Below, piece after piece: positions 7,593 through 7,828 of a stretch of 7,828 nucleotides of DNA (its first letter is position 1; each line of letters starts with the position of its first letter). Both the position numbers and the translations under genes were made by a program. The stretch is from Candidatus Firestoneibacteriota bacterium (GTDB lineage Bacteria; JACRDZ01): the NCBI GenBank assembly GCA_016212735.1, contig JACRDZ010000125.1, positions 1-7,828 on the forward strand, given 5' to 3'. The notes beneath the pieces are model-generated. The model saw only the letters and a list, made by a program, of their open reading frames with translations, ran no database searches and was not told the DNA's origin.

Positions 7593-7823
7593 TTAATTCC
7601 ACATACTCCATTTTATTTCATTTATTTTCAATAGCTCATCTAATTTTAGTCTTACTTCTGTTATATCCGACGATTTTATTTTTATTAATTTATCTATTGA
7701 TTTTATGATGTCTTTTATATTCCTTTCATAATCCTTTTTTACTTTAATTTCACGATTTAGCACAATGTCTATCTGTTCTATTATTTTATTCGCAGCTTTT
7801 CGTTCCTCTTGTGTTATATTCAT
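7593..7823 (-). CDS. small helical hypothetical protein
   Basis: A 76-codon minus-strand ORF converges on the ABC exporter gene, with stop codons 4 nt apart. The product is lysine- and isoleucine-rich and almost entirely predicted helical. It has heptad-like spacing (IIEQIDIVL, DIIKSIDKLIKI, LKLDELLKI), has no glycine or proline, and ends IKWSMWN. No known domain is recognised. The ATG lies 5 nt from the window edge and the frame is not closed upstream, so the gene may be longer and its ribosome binding site is out of view. The compact helical pattern and lack of a competing ORF argue that it is real. It could be the C-terminus of a larger coiled-coil protein. Confidence 0.5.
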   Translation of the reverse strand: MNITQEERKAANKIIEQIDIVLNREIKVKKDYERNIKDIIKSIDKLIKIKSSDITEVRLKLDELLKINEIKWSMWN

Positions 7824-7828
7824 ATTAA

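Overview
This is an AT-rich window (mostly A/T by eye, with many A and T tracts). It comes from a bacterium that secretes proteins and carries an MsbA-type lipid exporter, so a Gram-negative-type cell envelope is likely. The lineage cannot be fixed from this sequence. Short GC-richer repeats between genes (an 8-nt CTTTTACC-like array, a CCGCC/GGCGG hairpin, and paired ACCGCAGAG units) resemble intergenic repeats of uncultivated low-GC lineages, but that is only an impression.

Left part (1-2960), accessory and decaying. The window opens inside a DUF4143-type AAA ATPase that lacks its N-terminal Walker A end. It is followed by a good sigma70-type promoter and a strong ribosome binding site driving a TTG-started KAP-family P-loop NTPase. 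That NTPase gene is broken. After Walker B the reading frame is lost, and the rest of the KAP domain (an NPRRLK-type sensor region) continues in another frame. It meets one in-frame TAA and runs on, in the same frame, into a formylglycine-generating-enzyme (FGE/SUMF1-like) domain. This domain is itself cut off before its C-terminal core, at a block of intergenic repeat DNA. The simplest reading is a former KAP NTPase-FGE fusion protein, a layout that recalls bacterial conflict or signalling NTPases, now a pseudogene with at least three lesions.

Middle (2890-3615): a compact type II toxin-antitoxin operon. It has an AbrB/MazE-fold antitoxin and a PIN-domain (VapC-type) toxin overlapping by 14 nt, preceded by a promoter. 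A perfect 9-bp inverted repeat at the predicted transcription start is a good candidate for an autoregulatory operator.

Right part (3663-7588), core plus envelope. It holds an intact seryl-tRNA synthetase (serS). Next is a signal-peptide protein with two lipocalin-like beta segments. Its stop codon overlaps the start of a complete MsbA-like ABC exporter, which implies translational coupling. A short helical minus-strand ORF of unknown function converges on the exporter gene at the right edge.

The most notable system is the broken KAP-FGE fusion. The best new functional lead in intact genes is the coupling of the secreted two-repeat protein with the ABC exporter.
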